Of a stretch of 32,131 bases of DNA, positions 23,121-32,131 are shown piece after piece; position 1 is the first letter of the stretch, and each line of letters begins with the position of its first letter. A program made the translations under genes and the position numbers. The notes under the pieces were generated by a model. That model saw nothing but the letters and a program-made list of their open reading frames with translations. It did not search any database and had not been told where the DNA came from. The stretch comes from Myxococcales bacterium (lineage in GTDB: Bacteria; Myxococcota_A; UBA9042), in the NCBI GenBank assembly GCA_009692465.1, contig SHZD01000046.1:1-32131 (forward strand), written 5' to 3'.

Positions 23121-25882
23121 GCTGGGCCTGCTGGCGCCGCCGGCGGTGGCCCAAATGGAGCCAGCGCCTCGAAGGCGACCTGCTGAATCTTAGCCAAATC
23201 CGCTGCAATCAGCGACCGATCGCCGGCGCGGCACAGCAGCCGAAAGGTCACGGCGCGGGTGGCGGCAGCCGGCAGGCCAGTTTGGTTTCCTGGCGGGACG
23301 ACTTTATCCCCGGGCAGGGCAGCTTCGTACAGGTAATCTACGGTTTCGACAGGTAAATTGGCAGCCTGCACCGCCACGCGTACCGCGTTCAAGGCCTGGT
23401 CTTGGCGCACGCCTGGCCGCAACTGGCCGGTGACATCGAGCGCGTTGGCCGCCAATTTGGCCGGCGCCAAGCCGACCAGCGGTCGGTCGGGCAGAGCCAT
23501 GATCGCTTGCAAGTCGAGCTCGGCAATCGCCAATTCGGCGGCCACTTGCAAGCGATTGCGCACGTCGGGATGGACCAAGCTGACCACACCTACGGTGGCA
23601 CCGTCCGCCGCGACCAAGCGCGCACTGCGGCGCGGATGCCGCCAGCTGGTGTGCCAATCGGGCGTCCAGCTACTGGTCTGCACCAACCCGGCCTCTTGCG
23701 GCTGTCCGCCCTTCGAGCTTGGATCGTCCGCCGGTACGATGTGCAGCGCAGCCTTGCCCAGCGCCCGCACCGCACTGTTTAGAGCGCTGACGGCTTGGGC
23801 AAAAACCCGTTGCGACACACTGCGGTCCGGCACCACGCGCTTGCTGCCTTCAGCGCCGCCGCCCAATCGCTCAGCGCACACCACCCCCAAGCGCAGCGGT
23901 TGCCACGGCAACGGGCGATCGGCCACCACTGTCGCCTGCACTGCGGCAACCATGTCCGCGTCCATCAACGCAAACCACCCATCGCGCTCCAGTTGGCGCT
24001 GCGGATCGAGGGCCAGCGGCGGCACCCCCGGATCGAGGTGCGCCAGTTCATTGGCACTGGCAGCGGCGCGGCTGGGGGCCGGCACCACCACTTGGCCCAA
24101 CTCAAAAATCTGTACCGCAAAACCTTCGCGCGGCGCTTCTTTGCCATCACCGTGCTGCAGGTTTTGCTCGGCCGTCGCCACCAAGTTGGGCGCTAAATTG
24201 CGCCGCAACCTGCAGTGTTCGGTCGAGATTTCGTTGCGCACGCCCAGCCGCGGCGCCCCGTGTTCGTGCAGCCCCAAGCGGGTGCGCTGGCCCTCGTGGT
24301 CAAAGGCGTACAAAACGTCTTCGGTCAGACCTTCTTGCAACACCAACGCTTGGCGCACCACTCGCTCGGCCAGCCGCGACGGCGAGGTGAACGGCGGCCG
24401 ACTGGCAATCAGCGGGGCGGCGCTGGCGATGCGGCCATAGCCATAATGGCGGCCCAGTTCTTCAACAATGTCCTCGGCGATGCGCACGTCTTTGGTGGCG
24501 CGAAAAGTCGGCACGCCCACAGTCAGCGCGCCATCAGCGCTGCACTCCACTGCAAAAGCCAGCCGACGCAGACACTGGACCATCCAGCTGTCCGACATTT
24601 CAGCCGGCGTCAGGCCCAAGCGGGTCCGCAGATAGCCCGTGGTCGTCGCAAGGGTATGGCCGGCGGGCGGATCGACGCAGTGCGGGCCGGTGCTGGTCAA
24701 GTCGCTGGTCACCACCGCCGTCGGGCACACCGCTTGCAACACCTGGACAAAACGCCGCGCCGCCGTGGTCGGCAAATGCGGATCCAGGGCCTTTTCAAAG
24801 CGGGCCGAACTTTCGCTGCGCATGCCCAACCGCATCGCCGTCTTGCGAATAGTCGCCGCGTCAAACGCCGCCGCCTCCAACACGAGCTCGCGGGTATCGG
24901 CAGCGATTTCGCTATTTTGGCCGCCCATGATCCCAGCCAGTGCCACTGGCTGGTGGCCGTCGGTAATTACGACATCGTCAGGGGTCAATGTCCGAGCCTG
25001 CCCATCCAAGGTCACCATGGTTTCGCCAGCTTGGGCGTAGCGCACCGCGATCAGCCTGCCATCCAAGTGGCGCGCATCAAAGGCGTGCAGCGGGTTGCCC
25101 GTTTCGAGCATCACCAGGTTGGTGGCGTCGACCACATTGTTGATCGGTCGCACCCCGAGCCGCCGCAACCGCAAACGCAGCGCGACCGGCGACGGCGCGA
25201 CCGCGATTTCGCTAATCCGCGCGCATACATAGCGAAAGCATGCCGCTGGCGCCTGCACCTGGACCTGCAGTGGCGCGCCGTGACCTAGCACCACCTCGGT
25301 ATCTAAGGGTCGCAGCGGCACGCCCAACATCGCCGCCACTTCGCGGGCCATGCCGTACTGGCCCCACAGGTCGGGGCGGTGGGTAATCGACTTGTTGTCG
25401 ACTTCGTACAAAACATCTTGTAGTTCAAATGCTTGTGGTAATGAAGTGCCAGCGGCAGCCGTGACACCGTCGAGCGACAACAGGCCGTCGTGGTGGTCCG
25501 ACAGTCCCAGATCTGCTTCCGAGGCCAGCATCCCCGGCGAGGGCACCCCGCGCACGTGGCCGTCCTTGACCACGATCCCCGACGGCAAGGTGATGCCGAC
25601 CGGCACAAACGGCACCCGCATTCCGACCCGCAAGTCCGGGGCCCCGCACACCACCGTTAGCTGACGATCGCCTAAATCTACTGTGGCCAAGCGCAGTTTA
25701 TCGGCGTTGGGGTGGGGTTGCACCGCGATTACATCGGCGACTACCACCGCGTCAAGGCCAAAGCCCCAACGCACCACGCTGTCGATTTCGGCCACCGTGC
25801 AAGTAAACCGTTGGGCAAACGCCTGCGGATCCACGCCTTGGGTGTCGACCCACTGCGACAGCCATCGCCACGAAACCCACAT
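23117..25882 (-). CDS. pheT: Phenylalanyl-tRNA synthetase beta subunit
   Basis: This 921-residue protein is longer than the usual 790-830 residues. It forms the alpha2-beta2 enzyme with PheS that charges tRNA-Phe. The N-terminal start MWVSWRWLSQWVD is typical. The tRNA-binding OB domain (about 40-150) includes VQPHPNADKLRLATVDLG and VVCGAPDLRVG. The B3/B4 editing region follows (about 215-390: RPINNVVDATNLVMLETGNPLHAFD, VALAGIMGGQNSEI, RLGMRSESSARFEKALDP). The B5 region and catalytic-like core are at about 400-700, and the FDX-ACB anticodon-arm domain closes the protein. Extra length is spread through loops around 590-760. It starts nine bases after the pheS stop. Confidence 0.95.
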   Translation of the reverse strand: MWVSWRWLSQWVDTQGVDPQAFAQRFTCTVAEIDSVVRWGFGLDAVVVADVIAVQPHPNADKLRLATVDLGDRQLTVVCGAPDLRVGMRVPFVPVGITLPSGIVVKDGHVRGVPSPGMLASEADLGLSDHHDGLLSLDGVTAAAGTSLPQAFELQDVLYEVDNKSITHRPDLWGQYGMAREVAAMLGVPLRPLDTEVVLGHGAPLQVQVQAPAACFRYVCARISEIAVAPSPVALRLRLRRLGVRPINNVVDATNLVMLETGNPLHAFDARHLDGRLIAVRYAQAGETMVTLDGQARTLTPDDVVITDGHQPVALAGIMGGQNSEIAADTRELVLEAAAFDAATIRKTAMRLGMRSESSARFEKALDPHLPTTAARRFVQVLQAVCPTAVVTSDLTSTGPHCVDPPAGHTLATTTGYLRTRLGLTPAEMSDSWMVQCLRRLAFAVECSADGALTVGVPTFRATKDVRIAEDIVEELGRHYGYGRIASAAPLIASRPPFTSPSRLAERVVRQALVLQEGLTEDVLYAFDHEGQRTRLGLHEHGAPRLGVRNEISTEHCRLRRNLAPNLVATAEQNLQHGDGKEAPREGFAVQIFELGQVVVPAPSRAAASANELAHLDPGVPPLALDPQRQLERDGWFALMDADMVAAVQATVVADRPLPWQPLRLGVVCAERLGGGAEGSKRVVPDRSVSQRVFAQAVSALNSAVRALGKAALHIVPADDPSSKGGQPQEAGLVQTSSWTPDWHTSWRHPRRSARLVAADGATVGVVSLVHPDVRNRLQVAAELAIAELDLQAIMALPDRPLVGLAPAKLAANALDVTGQLRPGVRQDQALNAVRVAVQAANLPVETVDYLYEAALPGDKVVPPGNQTGLPAAATRAVTFRLLCRAGDRSLIAADLAKIQQVAFEALAPFGPPPAAPAGPA

Positions 25883-25891
25883 GTCAAACCC

Positions 25892-27004
<1,113 letters not shown>

Positions 27005-27120
27005 CGTCGCCGGCCCTTTTGGGGGGAGTTCCGCATGCGGCCAAATCGGCAACCACGATGCATGAAACTCCTTGATCGGCATGTGGAATGTGGGCCGCAG
27101 CTGCGGACCACCGCCGGGGT

Positions 27121-27141
27121 TTGGGGGCGGCGCGCCCCCAA
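27121..27141. other. Strong hairpin between the parvulin gene and pheS
   Basis: A perfect 8-bp stem TTGGGGGC with GCCCCCAA encloses five bases. It lies downstream of the minus-strand parvulin gene and upstream of pheS. No T-run follows on either strand, so it is not a classical intrinsic terminator; it could be an attenuator or pause site in the pheS leader. Apart from this hairpin and the family 2 element at 27196, the gap 27005-27331 shows nothing I recognise. Confidence 0.5.
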
Positions 27142-27195
27142 GTTTCTAGTTAGTTAGAGCTCAGGTGGGCTTGGAAAGCGGGCGTACGGGCCGTT

Positions 27196-27332
27196 AGGGC
27201 TCGTGAAAAAATAACTCAGTCGATCCGCGATTGGAACGGAGCGTCGAGTCGGCTTGCAAAGCCGCGAGTTAGCGACCCACCACGCAAGCAATGGGCCGGG
27301 GTGCAAAATCGACTTGATTTTGCACGGGCCCT
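27196..27332 (+). mobile_element. Family 2 element (137 bp), copy 5, second stem type
   Basis: It is nearly identical to the inverse of the copy at 8033-8169. Ends are AGGGCTCGTG and CACGGGCCCT. The 10-bp stem GTGCAAAATC with GATTTTGCAC carries the loop GACTT, and the mid-hairpin uses CGGCTT with AAGCC-G. Its right end overlaps the last base of the TAA stop of the parvulin gene. Confidence 0.9.
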
Positions 27333-28780
27333 TACTTGTTGCGGCGCATGACGTGGTAGCCAAAATCGGATTCCACCACGTCGACTTGCCCAATGCCCAG
27401 CGCCATCGCCAGTTGCTTGAACGGCGGCACCATCGCTGCGCTGTCACTGACCGGATAGGTGCCGGGGCCCGGGTCATCGCCCTTGGCGCCGTCTTTGATC
27501 TTTGTGAAATCAGCGCCTTTTTTGCGCGCATCGTGGCACAGCTTGATCGCCAGCGCCTTGGCTTCGTCCTTGGTCCGCGTCGCCGTCGAGCGCATCGCGT
27601 CCTTGTAGGCGAGCAGAATGTGCGTCACTTCGACTTCTTTGGGTTTTTCGGCCTGCTTGCTCGGGCACGCCGCTTTGTCTTCGCCGGCCGCCGGACACGG
27701 GTCGGCAACGATTTTCTCTAATAGTTTATCAGCCTTGACGTAATCAGCTGCAAAACGCTTCATCAGCATGTAGCCAAACTCGGTTTCCACCCCGTCCACT
27801 TGGCCAACGCCCAGCGAAAACGCCAAGGTCTTCATCGGCGGCGGCAACGGCATGTCGCGTTTGACGTCGAGCATATCGCCACCGGCGGCCTCGCCTTTGA
27901 CCACTTCGCCAACGACCCAAAAGTCAGCGCCAGTCTTGCGGCTGTCGTGAACGAGTTTAATCGCCAGCGCCTTGGCCTCGTCCTGAGTGCGGGTGGCCCG
28001 CGAGCGCATCGCTCCTTGAAAACCGACCAACACAATGCCGACTTTGACTTCGGCGGGCGCTGGCGTTTCGGCTTTGGGGCAGGCGGCCGCATCCTCGCCC
28101 GGCAGCGGGCAGGCGTCGGTCATCAGGGCGACAATCGGCTTGTCTGGGGCCACAAAGTCGAACGGCACCCGCTTCATCACATGGTAGCCGTAGCTGGTCG
28201 CCACCACGTCGACTTGGCCTAGGCCCAGTTGCAAGCCCATCGCGGTGAACTCCGGCATCATGCGCCCGCGCTGCTCGGGGGTCAGTTCGTACACGCCGGG
28301 ACCGCCGTCACCGGTGTATTTCCACATGGCGGCGATGAAGTCGCTGCCGGGTCGGCGGGCCTCGTGGCACAAATCGCGGGCCAGTTTGAGCGCCTGCTCT
28401 TTGGTGCGATCGACCTTCTTGCCGGGCAGTGAGCCATCCCAACCGACCAAAATGTGCACGACCTTGATCTGGTCCTCCGCTTTTTCGGGCTTCTTGGGGC
28501 AAGTGGCCGCATCTTCGCCAGCTAGCGGGCAGGCGTCTTCCATCTCGGATTTGGCGGTGACCGGGGCCCCAGCAACGGCTGACACCGCACCGGCCAAGTC
28601 GGCGGCAGCTTTGGCTTCTACCGGCGCAGTGGGCTCAGCTGTGGCTAAGTTTTTGCCGACGGTGGGCGCGGCTGCGGGCATTTTTTTGATCTCCGCTTTC
28701 TTGCAGCTGCCAAGGGTGAGGGCCAAGCTAGTGCTCAGGGCCAAAGCAGGGAAAATAAAGCGAAAATAGCGAATGGTCAT
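27332..28780 (-). CDS. Lipoprotein with three tandem parvulin-type (PpiC) rotamase domains
   Basis: The ATG at 28780 gives 482 residues and a lipoprotein signal (ALALSTSLALTLGSC, Cys26). After an Ala/Pro linker come three units of about 140 residues. Each starts with a CPxxGEDxAxCP motif (near 84, 224, 362), followed by a PpiC-like domain ending in GQVDxVxTxFGYHVMKR. Unit 1 keeps the parvulin His pair (His109 in VVHILVGW, His200 in YGYHVM) and unit 3 does as well (His387, His476). Unit 2 has Ile249 and Met338 at these positions and is probably inactive. PpiC domains catalyse prolyl isomerisation and act as chaperones in the periplasm. The role of the Cys motifs is unknown. Confidence 0.82.
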   Translation of the reverse strand: MTIRYFRFIFPALALSTSLALTLGSCKKAEIKKMPAAAPTVGKNLATAEPTAPVEAKAAADLAGAVSAVAGAPVTAKSEMEDACPLAGEDAATCPKKPEKAEDQIKVVHILVGWDGSLPGKKVDRTKEQALKLARDLCHEARRPGSDFIAAMWKYTGDGGPGVYELTPEQRGRMMPEFTAMGLQLGLGQVDVVATSYGYHVMKRVPFDFVAPDKPIVALMTDACPLPGEDAAACPKAETPAPAEVKVGIVLVGFQGAMRSRATRTQDEAKALAIKLVHDSRKTGADFWVVGEVVKGEAAGGDMLDVKRDMPLPPPMKTLAFSLGVGQVDGVETEFGYMLMKRFAADYVKADKLLEKIVADPCPAAGEDKAACPSKQAEKPKEVEVTHILLAYKDAMRSTATRTKDEAKALAIKLCHDARKKGADFTKIKDGAKGDDPGPGTYPVSDSAAMVPPFKQLAMALGIGQVDVVESDFGYHVMRRNK

Positions 28781-28988
28781 GATGGCATCATGCGGGCACC
28801 GGCCCGCCAAGGGGCGCGGATTGTGCGGCAAAGTGGCGCGGGGGGCAAGCGCGATGCGTTTGCGCGATTGCGCGTAATGGCGATGGCAAAAATGGCTACC
28901 TCAGGGCGAATGGATTTTTGGCGCCGCGCGGCGAATACGCAACTGGAACAAGAGGTTGGGCGAATGTGGGCGCGGCGCCGGGCCCCAA

Positions 28989-29027
28989 CTTTTGGCCGAA
29001 GCGGCCAAAAGCCGCATCGGATGCGGC
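28989..29027 (-). terminator. Paired hairpins downstream of the intelectin-like gene
   Basis: A perfect 10-bp stem CTTTTGGCCG with CGGCCAAAAG and a 3-base loop (28989-29011) adjoins a 7-bp stem GCCGCAT with ATGCGGC (29011-29027). They lie 3' of the minus-strand gene ending at 29328 and before the parvulin gene. The stems are strong but the T-run is poor, so a termination role is a guess. The remainder of 28781-29327 contains a family 2 element and no convincing gene. Confidence 0.4.
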
Positions 29028-29038
29028 CGCCAGCGGTT

Positions 29039-29176
29039 AGGAACTGTCCCAGAATAAGTCATTGTGGGACTGGTTCCGTTTGCTTGCTTTGTAGGTCGCT
29101 AAGCTCGCGTCCCCCAAAGCCGACTCGCCGCTCCTGTGGTGCCCAGATCGATCGAGATTAGTTGAGGACAGTTCCT
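29039..29176 (-). mobile_element. Family 2 element (138 bp), copy 6
   Basis: Perfect 11-base terminal inverted repeats AGGAACTGTCC and GGACAGTTCCT. On the minus strand it carries the GACTT loop with stem CCCACAAT/ATTCTGGG (one mismatch) and the core AGGAGCGGCGAGTCGGC, GCGAGCTTAGCGACC. Confidence 0.88.
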
Positions 29177-29327
29177 TGGGGTCCCTTTCGCGTTGCGAGC
29201 CAGCGCTGTCGCTTTGCCAGCAGGGGTCTTGCCGCCCGGTCGCCGCTTTGGCGACGCGCCCAACATTGGCTCATGCTGCTGAAATTGAACGCTTGCGGCC
29301 CAAACTCAATGCGGATCCGCCTGCAAT

Positions 29328-31523
29328 TCAGCGCACAAAAAACAACACAGCCGCCTCGGTCATGGCTTTAGTCGCGCTCCAGCCGGCGCCGGTGCCATAG
29401 CCGTCCCAGTCCCAGCCGGCAAAGTCGCCGCACTGCTTGGGTGCCCCTTCGGGCGCCCATCCGGACGAGCCCAAACAGGCGTGCTCGCTATTGCAACCGG
29501 TGTATTTGATGCCGGTGCACACCGCATACGAGGCTTTTTCGTTGTTGTAGACCCGAAAATGGATAAAGCCGGGGTCGGACTCGGTCACCGCGTTGGGCGA
29601 GATCAGGCTGTCGACCAGCGCATTGCTGCCCTTGTCGTAGTTGATGGCCACCGCTGGGCCAGTCGTGCCGCAGTTTCCGCCAAAACCATTGGGGAAATTG
29701 TTCTTGAACAGCGTGTACAGCGAGCCGCCCAGACCGTTTAGGAAATTGGTGCTGGTGTAGTAGCGCAACAGCGCCGCGCCGCGCCATTCCGCGACCGCGG
29801 TGCCATTGGGAACGTGCCACAGCATCACGTTGCTGGCACTCAACGCGAAATAGGCGCTGGCCTTGTAGTCTCCCTTGGTGGCGCTGTCAACAGTGCCAAA
29901 CAACGAGGTATTTTCCCAGTTGCCGTCGCCTTTTGGGGAGTTGATGTTGTTGCCGGTGGTGCTGGACCACTTGTCGCCGTCGCCGCACTTGTCGGCGATA
30001 TTGTCCTCGTGCACGCTGGAAACGAGGGTCCAGCCGCCGCCGTCGGTGGTCATGTCGCAGTAGGCTTCCATGGAGGCTTGACCGGCGGGGGCAATCCAGT
30101 ACAAGCCGTCCTTGCTCAACGGTGACTTGATCAACACATCTTTGCAGCTTAGGCCTGGATTTTCTTGGGTTCCGACCGGGTTGAGGTACCACGCCACCCA
30201 CGTCTTGCCGTTGCAGGCATAAATGGCCTTGTCCGTCGGGTTGGCATACAGCACCCCAAAATTGAGCGCGGTACAGGCGACCGGCGGGGTGGTGGCGTTG
30301 ACCAATTGCAGGCCACCGGTGGCGGCCACTTTGGATCCCGACACGGTTTTGACCGCGATCGACCAACTGAGCAACTTGCCGTCGCTCTTGCCAATAGTGC
30401 CCGAAGCATCGACCACGGTGATCGACCACACCCCTTTGGGATTTTTGGTTTTCCACACCGACAAATCGCCTTGCGCGACCTTGTCCGGGCTGGGCCAAGT
30501 GGCTTTGAGCGCCGTGCCCGTGCCGCTCAAGTTGTGCAGGATGTAGTTGACGCCGCCGGGATCGAAAAGCGTGACCTTGAGCTTGCTGATGTCCGAATTG
30601 CTGATGTCGACCGTTACGCTCAGGCCTTGGGTGGTGCCAAAATCGGCGACGGTCAGGGCGTCGCTGACCCCGGTGACCAAGCCGTCGGGGATGTCGAGCG
30701 GCACTTTGGCGCTGGTGGTGACTTCGGTGAATTGGTTGGTCAGTAGGCCATTGGAAACCTGCCCCAGCGCATCGACCGGCAGGGCGCTGGGGTCAAAGCC
30801 GGCGACACAGTCGTAGCTGCCGTCGACTTTGATCCCGCGCATCACCAGCCCGGTTCCGCAGGCCGTGCCGAGTTTGATTGCGGTGGGAAGTCCTTGTAAA
30901 TCAGCATATTGTCCGGTGGAGGCGACGTCGGCAAACTTGGGTGGGTCGATCAAATCCTTGTAGGCGCCACTGCCCGCTACTTTGGCCAAGGCGGCGGCCT
31001 TGACGTAGTCGCCGAGCTCGGATTTTTGGGCGAAACCTTGCAAATCTCCAGACTTAACGTAGCCCTGCAACGCTTTGGGGTCCAAGTGGGCGGCGCCGAC
31101 ACAACCGGAGCAATCCAGCGCCTCAGCAGCGGCTGCGCGCAAGGAAAATGCGACGGAATGTAGGGGCTTGCGTGGCAGTTCGGCGTCGCTGCCGACGCTG
31201 ACGCTGAGCCAAATTTGCGGCGCCGAGGCCAGCATAGCCGCTTGCACCGGCGTTTTGGCGCCCAGATCGATGTGGAACACCCCGCCTTTGGCCACCACCA
31301 ACAGTGGGCCCTCTTGCCATAGCGCGGTGCCGCCTTTGTCTTTGTCGTACAGGCCAAAACTCATGATGTAGTCGCCGTCGGCCGCAATGCCGCCGCTGGC
31401 TTGCAAGGCGCCGGTGACGGCAAGGGTGGTCGGTACCGCGGCCTGCACTGGCCTTGTGGTCAAGCCAGCGAGCGTGGTCAGGCTGGCGACGGCCGCCAGC
31501 GGGAATAAGGCAGATAAGCGCAT
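29328..31523 (-). CDS. Secreted intelectin-like (X-type lectin) protein with P-domain-like module
   Basis: This 731-residue protein has a signal peptide (1-28, ending VQAA). Residues 30-150 resemble a beta-sandwich common in bacterial surface proteins (ADGDYIMSFGLYDKDKGGTALWQE, RKPLHSVAFSLRAAAAEALDCSGCV). A short repetitive linker follows. Residues about 255-395 look like a proprotein-convertase P domain (LSVTVDISNSDISKLKVTLFDPGG, GVWSITVVDASG, LLSWSIAV). Residues 457-731 match vertebrate intelectin along their whole length: SCKDV, DGLYWI, CDMTTDGGGWTLVSSVHE, GDGNWENTSLFG, LWHVPN, FRVYNNEKA, GCNSEHAC, PKQCGDFAGWDWDGYG, TEAAVLFFVR. The residues that in human intelectin-1 bind calcium and glycan diols are kept as Glu662, Glu680, His681, Glu692, Asp700 and Trp706, with Trp715 replacing Tyr297. 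It is probably an extracellular calcium-dependent glycan-binding protein. Confidence 0.87.
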   Translation of the reverse strand: MRLSALFPLAAVASLTTLAGLTTRPVQAAVPTTLAVTGALQASGGIAADGDYIMSFGLYDKDKGGTALWQEGPLLVVAKGGVFHIDLGAKTPVQAAMLASAPQIWLSVSVGSDAELPRKPLHSVAFSLRAAAAEALDCSGCVGAAHLDPKALQGYVKSGDLQGFAQKSELGDYVKAAALAKVAGSGAYKDLIDPPKFADVASTGQYADLQGLPTAIKLGTACGTGLVMRGIKVDGSYDCVAGFDPSALPVDALGQVSNGLLTNQFTEVTTSAKVPLDIPDGLVTGVSDALTVADFGTTQGLSVTVDISNSDISKLKVTLFDPGGVNYILHNLSGTGTALKATWPSPDKVAQGDLSVWKTKNPKGVWSITVVDASGTIGKSDGKLLSWSIAVKTVSGSKVAATGGLQLVNATTPPVACTALNFGVLYANPTDKAIYACNGKTWVAWYLNPVGTQENPGLSCKDVLIKSPLSKDGLYWIAPAGQASMEAYCDMTTDGGGWTLVSSVHEDNIADKCGDGDKWSSTTGNNINSPKGDGNWENTSLFGTVDSATKGDYKASAYFALSASNVMLWHVPNGTAVAEWRGAALLRYYTSTNFLNGLGGSLYTLFKNNFPNGFGGNCGTTGPAVAINYDKGSNALVDSLISPNAVTESDPGFIHFRVYNNEKASYAVCTGIKYTGCNSEHACLGSSGWAPEGAPKQCGDFAGWDWDGYGTGAGWSATKAMTEAAVLFFVR

Positions 31524-31973
31524 GAGTTCTCCGCAGATGGCGCTCTACAAGGTCGCCGCAGTGGTGATGGTGAGGATACACGTTGGCAGGGCTGGTGCAA
31601 ATCGGCAAAGGTCGCTGCTTCGATTGCTAGGCGTGGGCGTGAGACTGAGCCCCATATTCCCGATCCGCTCAATGGCCAACAAGACTGCAAGGCGCCATAA
31701 TCCAAGCGATCATAGCCGTGAACCAACATGCCGCCGGACCATCCACCGGGCCCTGATCACCGAAGTGCGGCTGCTGTGAAAAAAATGTGAAGTAAATTGG
31801 CGTCCGCTTTGACCGCGACCTCGCCTGACTCGGCAATTCCACAGACTGCAGCCGTCTTGAGTCTCGCGTGGGCCCGTTGAGGCGCCGCCGACCAGCTGGC
31901 GGCAGCCCGGTTTGGGGGACTCTCGATGAGGTCTGACGAATTAACCGCGATCCCCCAGCAAGATAAAACAAAT
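31524..31973. other. Gene-free spacer upstream of the intelectin-like gene
   Basis: No convincing gene. The short minus-strand frames here lack ribosome sites and recognisable motifs. None of the two element families occurs here. It should hold the promoter of the minus-strand intelectin-like gene; I could not pick a reliable one. Confidence 0.5.
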
Positions 31974-32040
31974 ACCCCGTTTCCATTGACTTTCAAGGGA
32001 ATTATGATGGCGTTGCGAAACGAACCTTCACCAACGGGGT
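31974..32040 (+). promoter_or_regulatory. Inverted repeat covering the ribosome site of the transposase-like gene
   Basis: ACCCCGTT at 31974-31981 and AACGGGGT at 32033-32040 are perfect inverses about 50 bases apart, and the right arm contains the GGGG just before the start codon. In a longer transcript from outside they could pair and hide the ribosome site, as known for several insertion sequences. Confidence 0.4.
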
Positions 32041-32046
32041 GTGAAA

Positions 32047-32131
32047 ATGGAGCCTCAAGCAGCTCTTCCCTTCAAGTACGAGATTTCCAGCACATCCGGC
32101 GCCACCGCCCTGTCAGGACTTCCATTATATC
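32047..32131 (+). CDS. N-terminus of a probable transposase (IS1380-like), partial
   Basis: Only 28 residues are in the window, starting MEPQAALPFKYEISSTSG and continuing ATALSGLPLY. The FKYE...TALSGLPLY pattern is how I remember the beginning of IS1380-type DDE transposases, which start with a short strand before the first helical region. GGGG lies about 8 bases upstream; a GTG two codons earlier (32041) is an alternative start. If correct, the window ends in the left part of an insertion sequence whose outer end lies near or before 31974. Confidence 0.5.
   Translation, partial: MEPQAALPFKYEISSTSGATALSGLPLY

Noticed and set aside
27121-27141. Intrinsic terminator
   Set aside because: The stem is strong but neither strand has a following T-run, so it was listed only as a hairpin.
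28790-29161. Plus-strand frame of 123 codons
   Set aside because: It covers a spacer with two hairpins and a repeat element; the protein is Arg-rich and low in information.
31669-31986. Minus-strand frames near the right edge
   Set aside because: No ribosome site, no family pattern and mixed composition; left as spacer.

Overview
The window looks like a piece of a Gram-negative chromosome from the deltaproteobacterial/Myxococcota side of the tree. This is an inference from content: a type IV pilus alignment operon in the pilM-N-O-P order with a large AMIN-domain protein next to it, many lipoproteins with long Ala/Asp/Pro-rich linkers, Cys-rich CGDGxC repeats, and extracellular beta-sandwich proteins of the kind common in that group. 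Base composition is moderately GC-rich. No rRNA, tRNA or CRISPR array was seen.

Layout. 1-6495 (minus): pilM, pilN, pilO and pilP, then a 690-base gap filled with repeat elements, then the N-terminal 698 residues of an AMIN-domain/coiled-coil protein that runs off the left edge and could be an unusual PilQ. 6690-7982 (plus): an ArgD-type aminotransferase. 8210-10235 (minus): a lamin-tail-domain lipoprotein and a secreted beta-propeller-like protein. 10708-18198 (plus): a LIC_10091-like protein, a gluzincin metalloprotease with a prepilin-like signal, a conserved Cys-motif protein, a DEDDh exonuclease and a Cys-rich lipoprotein ending in a somatomedin-B-like domain. 18235-28780 (minus): a MepA-like peptidase lipoprotein, a GT4 glycosyltransferase, then the tightly packed set pheS-pheT-GT4-alpha/beta hydrolase, preceded upstream by a triple-parvulin lipoprotein. 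29328-31523 (minus): a secreted protein whose C-terminal 275 residues closely resemble vertebrate intelectin (X-type lectin), joined to a P-domain-like module. At the right edge a transposase-like gene begins on the plus strand.

Two families of short non-coding elements are scattered through nearly all the larger intergenic gaps. Family 1 is 207 bp with CTAGGAGC-type terminal inverted repeats (four copies, one enlarged to 255 bp by 24-bp units). Family 2 is 137 bp (six full and two degraded copies). It has a shared core but different, compensating sequences in its terminal stem and hairpins, and a GACTT loop in all but one copy. Several copies abut or supply stop codons of neighbouring genes.

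The two observations I would follow first are the bacterial intelectin-like lectin and the structure-conserving 137-bp element family. All similarity statements come from recognition by eye; no database search was run.
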